Source: Desulfobacteraceae bacterium (GTDB lineage Bacteria; Desulfobacterota; Desulfobacteria; Desulfobacterales; Desulfobacteraceae). From it: a stretch of 17,309 nucleotides of DNA. Below the pieces are notes generated by a model, which saw only the letters and a list, made by a program, of their open reading frames with translations, searched no databases and was not told where the DNA came from. The DNA lies in assembly GCA_011390435.1 (NCBI GenBank), contig JAABSK010000036.1:1-17309 (forward strand), written 5' to 3'. A program made the position numbers and the translations under genes. Positions 7,991-14,991 of this stretch are shown piece by piece. How positions within the stretch are numbered: the first letter of the stretch is position 1; every line of letters starts with the position of its first letter.

Positions 7991-9135
7991 CCGACACCCT
8001 TCCAGCCAGCACGATCCAGGTGGTGGATACCACCCTCCGGGACGGAGAGCAGGCGCCAGGGGTGGTTTTTACCACCCGGGAAAAACTGGATATTGCCGCA
8101 GCCCTTGATACGATTGGAATTGATGAGATCGAAGCGGGTATTCCAGCCATGGGAGAAGCCGCCTGCAGGGATATCCGTGCGATCTGCAAGATGAAACCAG
8201 GCTGCATCGTCACTGCCTGGTGCAGGGCCGATGCCAGGGACATCCGCCTGGCGGCTGCCTGCAACACCCCTGGGGTGCACATCAGTTTTCCCACCTCTCC
8301 CGTGCTGCTGAAAACCTTTGGAAAAAGCGAAACCTGGGTAATAGAGCAGCTGGATCAGCTGGTTACCCTGGGCCGAAAATACTTTGATCATATCTTTGTC
8401 GGTGCCCAGGATGCCACCAGAACCGGTGAAGGCTTTCTGCAAAGCTTTGCTGCTGCAGCCGTGAAAACAGGCGCAGACCGGCTCCGCCTGGCCGATACAG
8501 TGGGTCTTTTCAGTCCCCGTGACGTGATGCAGCTGATTCAGAGTCTGAAACAGGCTGTTCCCGGGATCACCCTTGAATTTCATGGCCACAATGACCTGGG
8601 AATGGCCACGGCCAATGCTGTCAGTGCAGCACAGACAGGGGCTTCAGCTGTAAGTGTCACCGTTAACGGACTGGGAGAAAGAGCTGGCAATGCCCCGCTG
8701 GAAGAGGTGGTCATGGCCCTGTTCAGGATACCCGGTGTTCACACCCGTGTTCAGACTACAGGCCTGTCAATGCTGTGCCGCCAGGTGGAAACCTTTTCCG
8801 GTGTCCACCTTTCCGATGCAAAACCCGTCACCGGCAAAAATGTTTTCCGCCATGAATCCGGGATCCACTGTGCAGGAATGCTGAGGAACACAGACGCCTA
8901 CCAGCTGTTCGACTCTGAAACCATCGGAAAAAACGGATTTGAATGCGTGATCGGATACCACTCCGGAACCGCTGCTGTCTGTCACGCCTTTGAAACACAC
9001 GGCATCACCATTACACCGGAAAAAGCCAGATCCCTCCTGCCGGTGATCCGGCAGACCGCCATGAACCAGAAATCCCACCTGACCCCACTTCAACTGCAAC
9101 AGATTTACGCAGCTGACAGATTTGATGACAGATGA
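7987..9135 (+). CDS. nifV: Homocitrate synthase NifV
   Basis: 382 residues of the DRE-TIM metallolyase family (isopropylmalate/homocitrate synthases). It condenses acetyl-CoA with 2-oxoglutarate to give homocitrate, the organic ligand of FeMo-cofactor. The signature TTLRDGEQAPGV is at residues 15-26, with R18 and D19 at the active site. The metal-binding HGHND histidines are H199 and H201, and NGLGERAGN follows at 227-235. It lacks the long regulatory C-terminal domain of leucine-pathway LeuA, which fits NifV or AksA. Its place in the nif operon, with a 4-base ATGA overlap to the ferredoxin gene, decides for NifV. Confidence 0.93.
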   Translation: MTDTLPASTIQVVDTTLRDGEQAPGVVFTTREKLDIAAALDTIGIDEIEAGIPAMGEAACRDIRAICKMKPGCIVTAWCRADARDIRLAAACNTPGVHISFPTSPVLLKTFGKSETWVIEQLDQLVTLGRKYFDHIFVGAQDATRTGEGFLQSFAAAAVKTGADRLRLADTVGLFSPRDVMQLIQSLKQAVPGITLEFHGHNDLGMATANAVSAAQTGASAVSVTVNGLGERAGNAPLEEVVMALFRIPGVHTRVQTTGLSMLCRQVETFSGVHLSDAKPVTGKNVFRHESGIHCAGMLRNTDAYQLFDSETIGKNGFECVIGYHSGTAAVCHAFETHGITITPEKARSLLPVIRQTAMNQKSHLTPLQLQQIYAADRFDDR

Positions 9136-9268
9136 AGCTGGCCTGCATGAATATTCGGAAACCTTTGACAAAAAATTCGATTCAGAGGAAAATTACAGAC
9201 AGCGCAAATTGACGGCACGGATAAAGGTCAAAAAACTGCAGAAGATGCGAACCGGCCTGTCCTGTTGA
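9125..9268 (+). CDS. Possible 47-residue small protein after nifV
   Basis: A 47-codon frame starts with ATG inside the last codons of nifV (11-base overlap, different frame) and ends at TGA 9266-9268. It fills nearly all of the 164-base gap before the aldehyde dehydrogenase. The product has an acidic first half (EAGLHEYSETFDKKF) and a basic second half (RQRKLTARIKVKKLQK), compatible with a short helical protein. There is no clear ribosome binding site, so translation would rely on coupling to nifV. I recognise no family, and it may be chance. Confidence 0.3.
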   Translation: MTDEAGLHEYSETFDKKFDSEENYRQRKLTARIKVKKLQKMRTGLSC

Positions 9269-9299
9269 AAAAACCAACCAGATACAATAGGAGAGATGC

Positions 9300-10730
9300 A
9301 TGTTTATCAACGGCCAGTGGATATCAGCAAAGGACAACAAAGAATTCACGATTTACAACCCTGCTGACGGCAGTGAAATCGGGACAGTGCCAGACGGCGG
9401 CGAAGCAGAAGCCAGAATGGCAGTTGATGCTGCTGATGCAGCATTTGATATCTGGTCCACCCAGACCGCGTACCAGCGCTCAGACTTCCTTTATCAGGCG
9501 TACCGACTGATGATGGACCATCTCGAACACCTTGCCCAGCTAATGACACGAGAACAGGGAAAACCCATACCGGCGGCCAGAAACGAAGTCAAATATGGTG
9601 CAGATTTTCTTTTATGGTTTGCTGAAGAAGCCAAACGGGTCTATGGAAGAACAATTCCTTCTTCCCGCCAAGATCAGCGCTTCATGGTTTTAAAACAACC
9701 CGTTGGTGTCGTGGCAGCCATCACCCCCTGGAATTATCCAGTCTCCATGATTACCCGGAAGATTGCCCCTGCCCTGGCCGCCGGATGCACCATTGTTATC
9801 AAACCGGCTGAAGACACGCCACTTTGTGCAATTGAAATCATGAAACTCCTTCAAAAGGCAGGGCTGCCTGATGGCGTTGTCAACCTGGTGACGGCAAAGA
9901 ACCCCAAACCTGTTGGTGATCTCTTTACAAGTGATCCAAGGATTGCCAAACTAACGTTTACCGGTTCCACCGAGGTCGGCAGGGTACTGGCCCGTAGCGC
10001 GGCTCAAAACCTGAAACGCATTTCTCTTGAACTGGGGGGGCATGCGCCGTTCATCGTGTGCAGGGATGCCAATCCCAAAATGGCAGCCAAAGGGCTCTTT
10101 CTTCTTAAATTCCTGAATACCGGACAGGCCTGTATCTGTCCCAACCGGATTTTTGTTCACAGCAGCATGAAAGATGACTTCCTTGCTGAGCTTGAAAGCA
10201 AGGTAAACAAGATGAAAGCTGGAGCAGGCATCACCCCGGGTGTTTCCATCGGTCCTCTGGTCAATGCCGCAGCAGTGGAAAAAGTGGACAACCAGGTAAA
10301 GGACGCGATTGAAAAAGGCGCCGGCCTTGTCGCAGGCGGCAGACGCCTCACTGACGAAGGACTCGACAGCGGCTGGTTCTACGCACCAACCATCCTGGAC
10401 AATGTGACCGAAGCGATGCTGATCTACCGGGAAGAGACCTTCGGGCCGGTGGCACCGATTATTACATATGAAGATGAAGACGAGCTGTTAACAAGGGCCA
10501 ATGATACAAATTACGGACTGGCTGCGTATATCTACACCAGCAGCCTGTCAAAATCCATGAAACTGTTTGAAGGCTTGAAGTTTGGCATTATCGGAATCAA
10601 CGATATCAATCCCACAGCGGCATCTGCTCCCTTTGGCGGGATGAAAGACAGTGGCATCGGACGGGAAGGTGCAATCGAGGGGATTGATGAATACCTTGAA
10701 ACCAAACTGGGAGGGATCTCTCTGAGATAA
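9300..10730 (+). CDS. NAD(P)-dependent aldehyde dehydrogenase, succinate-semialdehyde dehydrogenase-like
   Basis: 476 residues, full length for the aldehyde dehydrogenase superfamily, cytoplasmic. It oxidises an aldehyde to the acid with NAD(P)+. The catalytic cysteine is C278 in GQACICPNR and the general base is E244 in LELGG. The oxyanion asparagine is N145 in PWNYP, and the cofactor loop is FTGSTEVG (220-227). The CICPNR form around the nucleophile and the ending FGGMKDSGIGREGAIEGIDEYLE are those of the succinate-semialdehyde (GabD) subgroup. True substrate is unproven; other semialdehydes are possible. AGGAGAG precedes the ATG by about 5 bases. fdhD-like follows after 53 bases on the same strand, so the two may be co-transcribed. 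Confidence 0.88.
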   Translation: MFINGQWISAKDNKEFTIYNPADGSEIGTVPDGGEAEARMAVDAADAAFDIWSTQTAYQRSDFLYQAYRLMMDHLEHLAQLMTREQGKPIPAARNEVKYGADFLLWFAEEAKRVYGRTIPSSRQDQRFMVLKQPVGVVAAITPWNYPVSMITRKIAPALAAGCTIVIKPAEDTPLCAIEIMKLLQKAGLPDGVVNLVTAKNPKPVGDLFTSDPRIAKLTFTGSTEVGRVLARSAAQNLKRISLELGGHAPFIVCRDANPKMAAKGLFLLKFLNTGQACICPNRIFVHSSMKDDFLAELESKVNKMKAGAGITPGVSIGPLVNAAAVEKVDNQVKDAIEKGAGLVAGGRRLTDEGLDSGWFYAPTILDNVTEAMLIYREETFGPVAPIITYEDEDELLTRANDTNYGLAAYIYTSSLSKSMKLFEGLKFGIIGINDINPTAASAPFGGMKDSGIGREGAIEGIDEYLETKLGGISLR

Positions 10731-10783
10731 CCCCCTGATGCAATCGGCTTTACAGACAGGTGATATCAATCCGGAACTGAAAG

Positions 10784-11614
10784 ATGATTGATGCAGATAA
10801 ACACATAGACGACACGGAGCAGCTGATGAATCAAGATCATATCGTGCACACAGTGGATATTATCCGGTCAGCGGCAGGAAAAAAAACGCTGATGACAGAT
10901 CAGGTGATTGATGAAGATATTCTTGAGATCCTTATCAATCAGAAACCCTGTTTTGAGATGGTCTGTTCCATGACCCATGTCCAGAAGCTTGCAGCAGGAT
11001 TTTTGTTCACCCAGGGAATTGTCCGGAAAAAAAGTGACCTTCAGAAAATACAGTTTTTGGCAGATAAAAAACAGTGCTGCCTGACCGTGGACAGCAGCAT
11101 TGCAAAACAGGTGGAACGATTTACAAACAGTCGGCTGGTCAAGGGTTCCAGTGGCGGAACCATGCTGAAAACCACTCTGGCAGATGCACAGATTCCACCG
11201 CATTCAAATGGCCGCTGTATCACTCCAGAACAGGTATGCGATCTGATCCACCGGCATGCAGATCATTCAAAACTGTTCCATCAGACCGGAGCTGTCCACA
11301 GTGCTGCCTTATGCACCCCGGAGCAGATCCTGTTTTACGCCGAAGATATCGGGCGGCACAACGCTCTGGACAAACTGGCAGGCCATATCCTGCTGGAGCA
11401 GGTCGATGTTTCAGACAAAATCGCTACCATCAGCTGCCGGATGTCTCTGGAGATTGTGGGAAAAATCATCCAGACAGGTATCCGCACTGTTATTTCCAAT
11501 GCCGCACCCACCCTTGGGGCGATTCAGCTGGCTGCTGACAGCGGCCTGACCCTGATCGGCTTTGCACGGGGCGACCGCTTTAATATTTACAGCCATGGAA
11601 ACCGGGTCTGTTGA
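10784..11614 (+). CDS. fdhD: FdhD/NarQ-family protein lacking the cysteine pair
   Basis: 276 residues. FdhD carries sulfur from the desulfurase IscS to the molybdenum or tungsten bis-PGD cofactor of formate dehydrogenase. Family motifs are clear: GAVHSAAL (169-176), EDIGRHNALDKLAG (187-200), RMSLEIVGK (219-227), APTLGAIQLA (241-250) and GFARGDRFNIYS (259-270). The loop that normally holds the functional cysteines reads VKGSSGGTM (119-127) and contains none. It may therefore be a divergent paralogue that binds cofactor without transferring sulfur, or one using another cysteine. An alternative start at 10826 (M15) has GGAG 6 bases upstream and may be the true one. No formate dehydrogenase gene is visible nearby. 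Confidence 0.85.
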   Translation: MIDADKHIDDTEQLMNQDHIVHTVDIIRSAAGKKTLMTDQVIDEDILEILINQKPCFEMVCSMTHVQKLAAGFLFTQGIVRKKSDLQKIQFLADKKQCCLTVDSSIAKQVERFTNSRLVKGSSGGTMLKTTLADAQIPPHSNGRCITPEQVCDLIHRHADHSKLFHQTGAVHSAALCTPEQILFYAEDIGRHNALDKLAGHILLEQVDVSDKIATISCRMSLEIVGKIIQTGIRTVISNAAPTLGAIQLAADSGLTLIGFARGDRFNIYSHGNRVC

Positions 11615-11622
11615 GGTGGTGT

Positions 11623-12192
11623 TCAGGATGGACAGATGGCCAGCCCCTGTTCCACTTCTTTGCGTTTTTCAGGAGAATACAGTTTTTCCACCAGGGTCAG
11701 TGCAAATTCACAGGCGGTTCCAGCGCCTTTGCTGGTGATGCACGTGCCATCCACCGCCACATTGACATCCAGCGTATTGCCGTTGTTGATCTGATGGGTA
11801 AACGCAGGATAACAGGTCACATTCTGCGATGTGATCAGGCCATGGTGGTGCAGCACAACAGCAGGGGACGCGCAGATGGCAGCATAATACCGCCCCTGGT
11901 CCGCCTGATTTTTCAACAACGTCTCAAGAACAGAACTGTCCCTCAGATGCTCAGCACCAGGAATACCACCTGGCAAAGCAATCAGGTCAAAGGTATCAGC
12001 CTTGCAGTCTGCGATCAGGCAGTCCGCCTTGAATTCAATCCCTTTGGATGCCTTGATCATGATGTCGTCCACCGATGCAACAGTTACCCGGGCACCCGCC
12101 CGCCTGAGCACATCAATAATCGTAATCGCCTCCATCTCTTCAATTCCCTGAGCCACTGGGACAAGGACGGTTGCAACAGATTCCTGGTTCAT
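11623..12192 (-). CDS. DJ-1/PfpI (ThiJ) family protein
   Basis: 189 residues, matching the single-domain DJ-1/YajL type. The conserved glutamate is in GIEEMEAI (E18/E19) and the reactive cysteine is C107 in AAICASPAVVLHHHGL, the nucleophile elbow of the class I glutamine-amidotransferase fold. LPGGIPGAEHL (73-83) and the GTCITSKGAGTACEFAL stretch near 150 are also typical. DJ-1 proteins are linked to redox stress protection and chaperone or glyoxalase/deglycase activity; the function here is not determined. A strong AAGGAGG site precedes the ATG. The gene converges on fdhD with only 8 bases between the stop codons, leaving no room for a separate terminator. Confidence 0.9.
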   Translation of the reverse strand: MNQESVATVLVPVAQGIEEMEAITIIDVLRRAGARVTVASVDDIMIKASKGIEFKADCLIADCKADTFDLIALPGGIPGAEHLRDSSVLETLLKNQADQGRYYAAICASPAVVLHHHGLITSQNVTCYPAFTHQINNGNTLDVNVAVDGTCITSKGAGTACEFALTLVEKLYSPEKRKEVEQGLAICPS

Positions 12193-12223
12193 CTCTCCCT
12201 CCTTTTTTTCCGGGGCTGAATCA

Positions 12224-12775
12224 TCAATCGTCCCGGGATTTTTGAGCCGCTTCCCGCTCTTTTTTCTTTTTCAGATAATACTGCCGGTTCTGCTCCCGGA
12301 TAACGTCCTTGTGATTCGCACGGTATTGGCGCTTCTTTTCCAGAATGCGCTCGCGATTTTCATGATAATAGGTTTTAACCCGTTCAATCACTTTTTCACG
12401 ATTTTTCTGGTATCGTTTGCGATCGCGTTCATTTTCTTTCTTGCGATTTTTGCGATACCACTCTGTATGAAGTTTAGAGAGCCTTTCCTTGTTGTCCAGC
12501 CAGTATTGCTGACGATATTTTTTTCGCTTTAAACGCCTTTCCGCTTCAGTCAGGGGCAAACGGCCTGTTTTTCCAGCAGCGCTGGACTGGCCGTATGATG
12601 CCATGCCCTGGCAGGCGACACATCGTCCGTTTGACACATAGCGGGGCGCGTCATGCCCCAGCTGACATGGGGTTGCTGTATAATAATGGACATGGCCGGC
12701 ATCTTTTGCCTCAGCCCGTGTGGAAAACATCTGATCCGGGGTCAGTTTTTTTTTACCGTACGTTTTTGTATGCAT
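12224..12775 (-). CDS. Basic repeat protein with N-terminal CxGH/CxxC zinc-finger-like motif
   Basis: 183 residues, no named function. Residues 37-55 contain C-Q-L-G-H...C-x2-C (PCQLGHDAPRYVSNGRCVAC), a four-ligand knuckle often seen in phage and HNH-nuclease-associated proteins. From about residue 86 to 176 the chain is dominated by a repeated unit of about 14-15 residues with the theme Y-x-x-N-[RK]-E-x-[IV]-x-E-[RK], for example RYQKNREKVIERVK, YYHENRERILEKKR and QYRANHKDVIREQNR. It is strongly basic and probably helical, suggesting nucleic-acid binding. No HNH catalytic motif is visible. It lies between bioB and the DJ-1 gene on the same strand; its ribosome binding site is weak. Phage origin is an inference from the motif. 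Confidence 0.7.
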   Translation of the reverse strand: MHTKTYGKKKLTPDQMFSTRAEAKDAGHVHYYTATPCQLGHDAPRYVSNGRCVACQGMASYGQSSAAGKTGRLPLTEAERRLKRKKYRQQYWLDNKERLSKLHTEWYRKNRKKENERDRKRYQKNREKVIERVKTYYHENRERILEKKRQYRANHKDVIREQNRQYYLKKKKEREAAQKSRDD

Positions 12776-12893
12776 TTTTCATCATCCGAAATGATTTTTT
12801 TCGTCTGTATCTGTTATTGCCTGTCAGGTTAACACCTTGCCGGCGATATTTCAAGAACAGATCATGTGCGGCAAAAATCTCTCCAGGACGGAA

Positions 12894-13877
12894 TCAGCGC
12901 CTGAGCTCAAACCCCACCTGCTGGATCATTTCAAGATCTTCTTCAAGCTGATTCCCGTCAGTGGTCAGATACCGTCCGGTCATGAGACCGCTGGCACCGG
13001 CAGGAAAAATCATGGGGTGAAGCAGCTTGAGGTTTCCCATTCTGCCGCCGCAGACAAGAATATCTTTTTGGGGCAGCACATACCGGATCAAAGAGATAAT
13101 TTTCAAACATCGTAACGGGGTCAGGTTTTTCTGACCGGCCAGCGGTGTCCCGCTGATCGGGGTTAAAAAATTCACCGGCACAGCATCCACATCCAGCGTT
13201 TTCAGCTCCAGGGCCATTTCCAGCACCTGTTCCATGGTCTCCCCGATCCCGAACAACCCGCCGGCACAAACTGACAACCCTGCTTTCTGTGCTGCCTTAA
13301 TCGTATCCACCCGGTCCTGAAAGCTGTGAGTGGTGCAGATATTGGAAAAATGACTGCGGCTGGTTTCAAGGTTGTGATGATACCGGGTAACACCCGCTGC
13401 TTTCAGCGTTTTAAAGGCATCAGGCCCGAGAATGCCCAAAGAGACGCAAAATGAAAGTGGTGCCGGCTGTAATCCGGCAATGGCATCTGCGATTTGCTGG
13501 ACTTCCGGATCAGACAATCCCCTGCCCGAGGTAACAATGGAATACCGGTGAACCCCTGACGTCATGGCAGCAACAGCTCCTTTTTGCAGCTCAGACTCCG
13601 GCAGCAGCGGGTATACGTCAATATCAGCCGTGGCATATCCGGACTGGGAACAAAAACTGCAGTTTTCCGAACACCGCCCGGATTTGCCGTTACAGATGGT
13701 GCACAGATGGACCGTGTTCTGAAAAAAAGCCTGGCGGATGACATCTGCCCCGGCCATGAGGGAAAACAGATCTTCCAGAGGCGTGCGGGCAAGCGCGGTA
13801 TAAGTGTCCTGATCAAGGGCACTGCCGCTGATCACCCGGCCTGCAATATCCATAAAATCCCGGGGCATTAATCTCAT
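12894..13877 (-). CDS. bioB: Biotin synthase (radical SAM), anaerobe-type cysteine pattern
   Basis: 327 residues from the ATG at 13877, chosen because GGAAGGA lies 8 bases upstream; the frame also has an ATG at 13958 but that start would overlap the TetR gene by 53 bases. BioB inserts sulfur into dethiobiotin to form biotin. The radical SAM motif is C69-x3-C73-x2-C76 (CSENCSFC) within NGKSGRC, specific to BioB. HHNLETS (167-173) and the GMPAG-like MIFPAGASGLMTGRYLTT end fit the family. The auxiliary-cluster ligands differ from E. coli: the first cysteine (RFCMGA) is serine (RYSIVT) and the arginine is leucine, while C181 (NICTTH) and C276 (VCGGR) are added to C144 and C204. No bioA, bioD or bioF is in the window. 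Confidence 0.92.
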   Translation of the reverse strand: MRLMPRDFMDIAGRVISGSALDQDTYTALARTPLEDLFSLMAGADVIRQAFFQNTVHLCTICNGKSGRCSENCSFCSQSGYATADIDVYPLLPESELQKGAVAAMTSGVHRYSIVTSGRGLSDPEVQQIADAIAGLQPAPLSFCVSLGILGPDAFKTLKAAGVTRYHHNLETSRSHFSNICTTHSFQDRVDTIKAAQKAGLSVCAGGLFGIGETMEQVLEMALELKTLDVDAVPVNFLTPISGTPLAGQKNLTPLRCLKIISLIRYVLPQKDILVCGGRMGNLKLLHPMIFPAGASGLMTGRYLTTDGNQLEEDLEMIQQVGFELRR

Positions 13878-13885
13878 CTGATCGA

Positions 13886-13892
13886 TCCTTCC
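13886..13892 (-). promoter_or_regulatory. Ribosome binding site deciding the bioB start
   Basis: On the minus strand this reads GGAAGGA and sits 8 bases before the ATG at 13877. No comparable site precedes the longer in-frame ATG at 13958. Confidence 0.65.
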
Positions 13893-13905
13893 AAAGACGG
13901 GTGTT

Positions 13906-14526
13906 TCAGGGGTTACGGACCAACTGGGCGGTGTAAAGCGCGCTGGTGTCTTTGACAACCTCCAGAATAAAAGCCTTGACCGCTTTTGAATTTTTGGCCG
14001 GATAATTGCGAAACGTCACCAGAATGCCGGTCAGTGACGCAATAAAAGAGCGTGAATACCGCCTGGCCATTGTGCTGTCAACGCCATGGCGCATCAACAA
14101 CTGCTGAAACAGGTCAAAAAAAACTTTGGTCAAAGAATCAAATTTACCGGCAACCGGGACATCCAGGTTGTCTTTGAGCATCAGATAGGCAAGCATCTGA
14201 AATGCTGGTTCATTTTCAACGGTAAACTCTACAAAGGCAACGGCAAATTCCTCTATGGTTCCGGGTTCATCCTTTTGAACCAGCGCTTTGAATCCCTTTA
14301 CAGCCTCGGAAATCTTCTGCAGAAAGGTTTCATGGAAAAGATCTTCCTGGCTTGGAAAATATCGATAGATGGTGGCCGGAGATATGCCGGCTTCATCTGC
14401 AACATCCCGCATACCGACTTCATAAAATGGTTTTCGTGAAAAAAGAGCAGATGCAGAATCCACAACAATCTGTTTTCTGGCTTCTTTTTCTTTCTCTTTC
14501 AGCTCTGCAAATCTTGACTCGCCCAC
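13906..14526 (-). CDS. TetR-family transcriptional regulator
   Basis: 206 residues beginning with GTG at 14526, supported by AAAGGG 8 bases upstream. The N-terminal helix-turn-helix spans about residues 37-57 (GMRDVADEAGISPATIYRYF), followed by the usual FPSQEDLFHETF. The C-terminal part is a variable helical ligand domain, and I cannot name its ligand. It lies 28 bases upstream of bioB on the same strand, so the two are probably one transcript and TetR may control bioB together with itself. A 17-base palindrome 31 bases upstream of the start is a candidate binding site. TetR-type BioQ regulates biotin genes in Actinobacteria, but no orthology can be claimed here. Confidence 0.9.
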   Translation of the reverse strand: MGESRFAELKEKEKEARKQIVVDSASALFSRKPFYEVGMRDVADEAGISPATIYRYFPSQEDLFHETFLQKISEAVKGFKALVQKDEPGTIEEFAVAFVEFTVENEPAFQMLAYLMLKDNLDVPVAGKFDSLTKVFFDLFQQLLMRHGVDSTMARRYSRSFIASLTGILVTFRNYPAKNSKAVKAFILEVVKDTSALYTAQLVRNP

Positions 14527-14556
14527 AAATTCAACCCTTTTTTAAGCATGTTCTCA

Positions 14557-14573
14557 TTCAATAATTTTTTGAA
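14557..14573. promoter_or_regulatory. Candidate TetR operator palindrome
   Basis: TTCAATAATTTTTTGAA reads nearly the same on both strands (14 of 16 paired positions, five-base arms TTCAA/TTGAA). It lies 31 bases upstream of the TetR GTG start. It is joined by a second, weaker inverted repeat with GAAC/GTTC arms at 14571-14587. TetR regulators commonly bind such sites upstream of their own gene; the assignment is inferred from position and symmetry. Confidence 0.4.
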
Positions 14574-14615
14574 CTTATCATTTGTTCTGTGTTTAGACAA
14601 GATAAAATTGCCCCT

Positions 14616-14644
14616 GCCGTTTTCATTGATATGAAAGGCTTTTT
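14616..14644 (+). terminator. Terminator-like hairpin with T-run between divergent genes
   Basis: The arms GCC and TTTCAT (14616-14626, with a two-base bulge) pair with ATGAAA and GGC (14631-14639) around the loop TGAT, followed by five T on the plus strand. It resembles an intrinsic terminator, but no plus-strand gene ends just upstream. It may instead be a protein-binding inverted repeat or a leader structure of the TetR transcript. Confidence 0.25.
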
Positions 14645-14730
14645 AGCGATTCTCCGTTCTGTTTTTGTGCTATTTAAGTTACTGGTGTTCACATAGAGGT
14701 TTCTGTCCGGCCCGGCAGGTAATATTAGCG

Positions 14731-14759
14731 TTGACGGTGTATCGGAAAATTGATATATG
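14731..14759 (+). promoter_or_regulatory. Sigma70-like promoter of the kinase-TelA cassette
   Basis: TTGACG (14731-14736) and TATATG (14754-14759) are separated by exactly 17 bases. They match the -35 consensus at 5 of 6 and the -10 consensus at 4 of 6 positions. Transcription would start near 14766, about 25 bases before the first ATG of the cassette. Confidence 0.5.
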
Positions 14760-14790
14760 TGGGCTTTAAAAAAACGGAGATCACAGGCAT

Positions 14791-14982
14791 ATGCGCAGGG
14801 AAAAAACCATCAACCGGGATCTGTTTGACTTTGAAATCGGATATCTGACCAAAAGTCCCTGCCTGGTGTGTGAAAAAAGATCCAAGCGTCCCAAATGCCA
14901 TGCAGACTGCTTGATTCTTGATCAAATCCAGACAACCCTTGCACGGGGAATCTCATCCCAGGCGTCCGGCTACCAGATCTGA
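14791..14982 (+). CDS. Small four-cysteine (zinc-knuckle-like) protein
   Basis: 63 residues. Four cysteines are spaced C24-x2-C27-x8-C36-x3-C40 in a basic loop (SPCLVCEKRSKRPKCHADC), followed by a short helix (LILDQIQTTLARG). This is compatible with one bound zinc ion. No family is recognised. GGAG precedes the ATG by about 12 bases, and a closer AGG is also present. It is the first gene after a sigma70-like promoter and ends 9 bases before the phosphagen kinase start, so it should be co-transcribed with it. The layout recalls mcsA (zinc-binding) before mcsB (protein arginine kinase) in Firmicutes, but this protein is much shorter and no homology is claimed. Confidence 0.6.
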   Translation: MRREKTINRDLFDFEIGYLTKSPCLVCEKRSKRPKCHADCLILDQIQTTLARGISSQASGYQI

Positions 14983-14991
14983 TCTGCTGGA

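Noticed and set aside
11611..12219. Open frame of 202 codons on the plus strand over the DJ-1 gene
   Set aside because: The minus-strand frame has the DJ-1 motifs and a strong ribosome binding site; this one has neither.
12819..12844. Inverted repeat downstream of bioB as a terminator
   Set aside because: The stem has two mismatches and a wobble pair, and no T-run follows on the minus strand.
13878..13958. Longer bioB start at 13958
   Set aside because: It would overlap the TetR gene by 53 bases without a ribosome binding site; 13877 has a well-spaced GGAAGGA.
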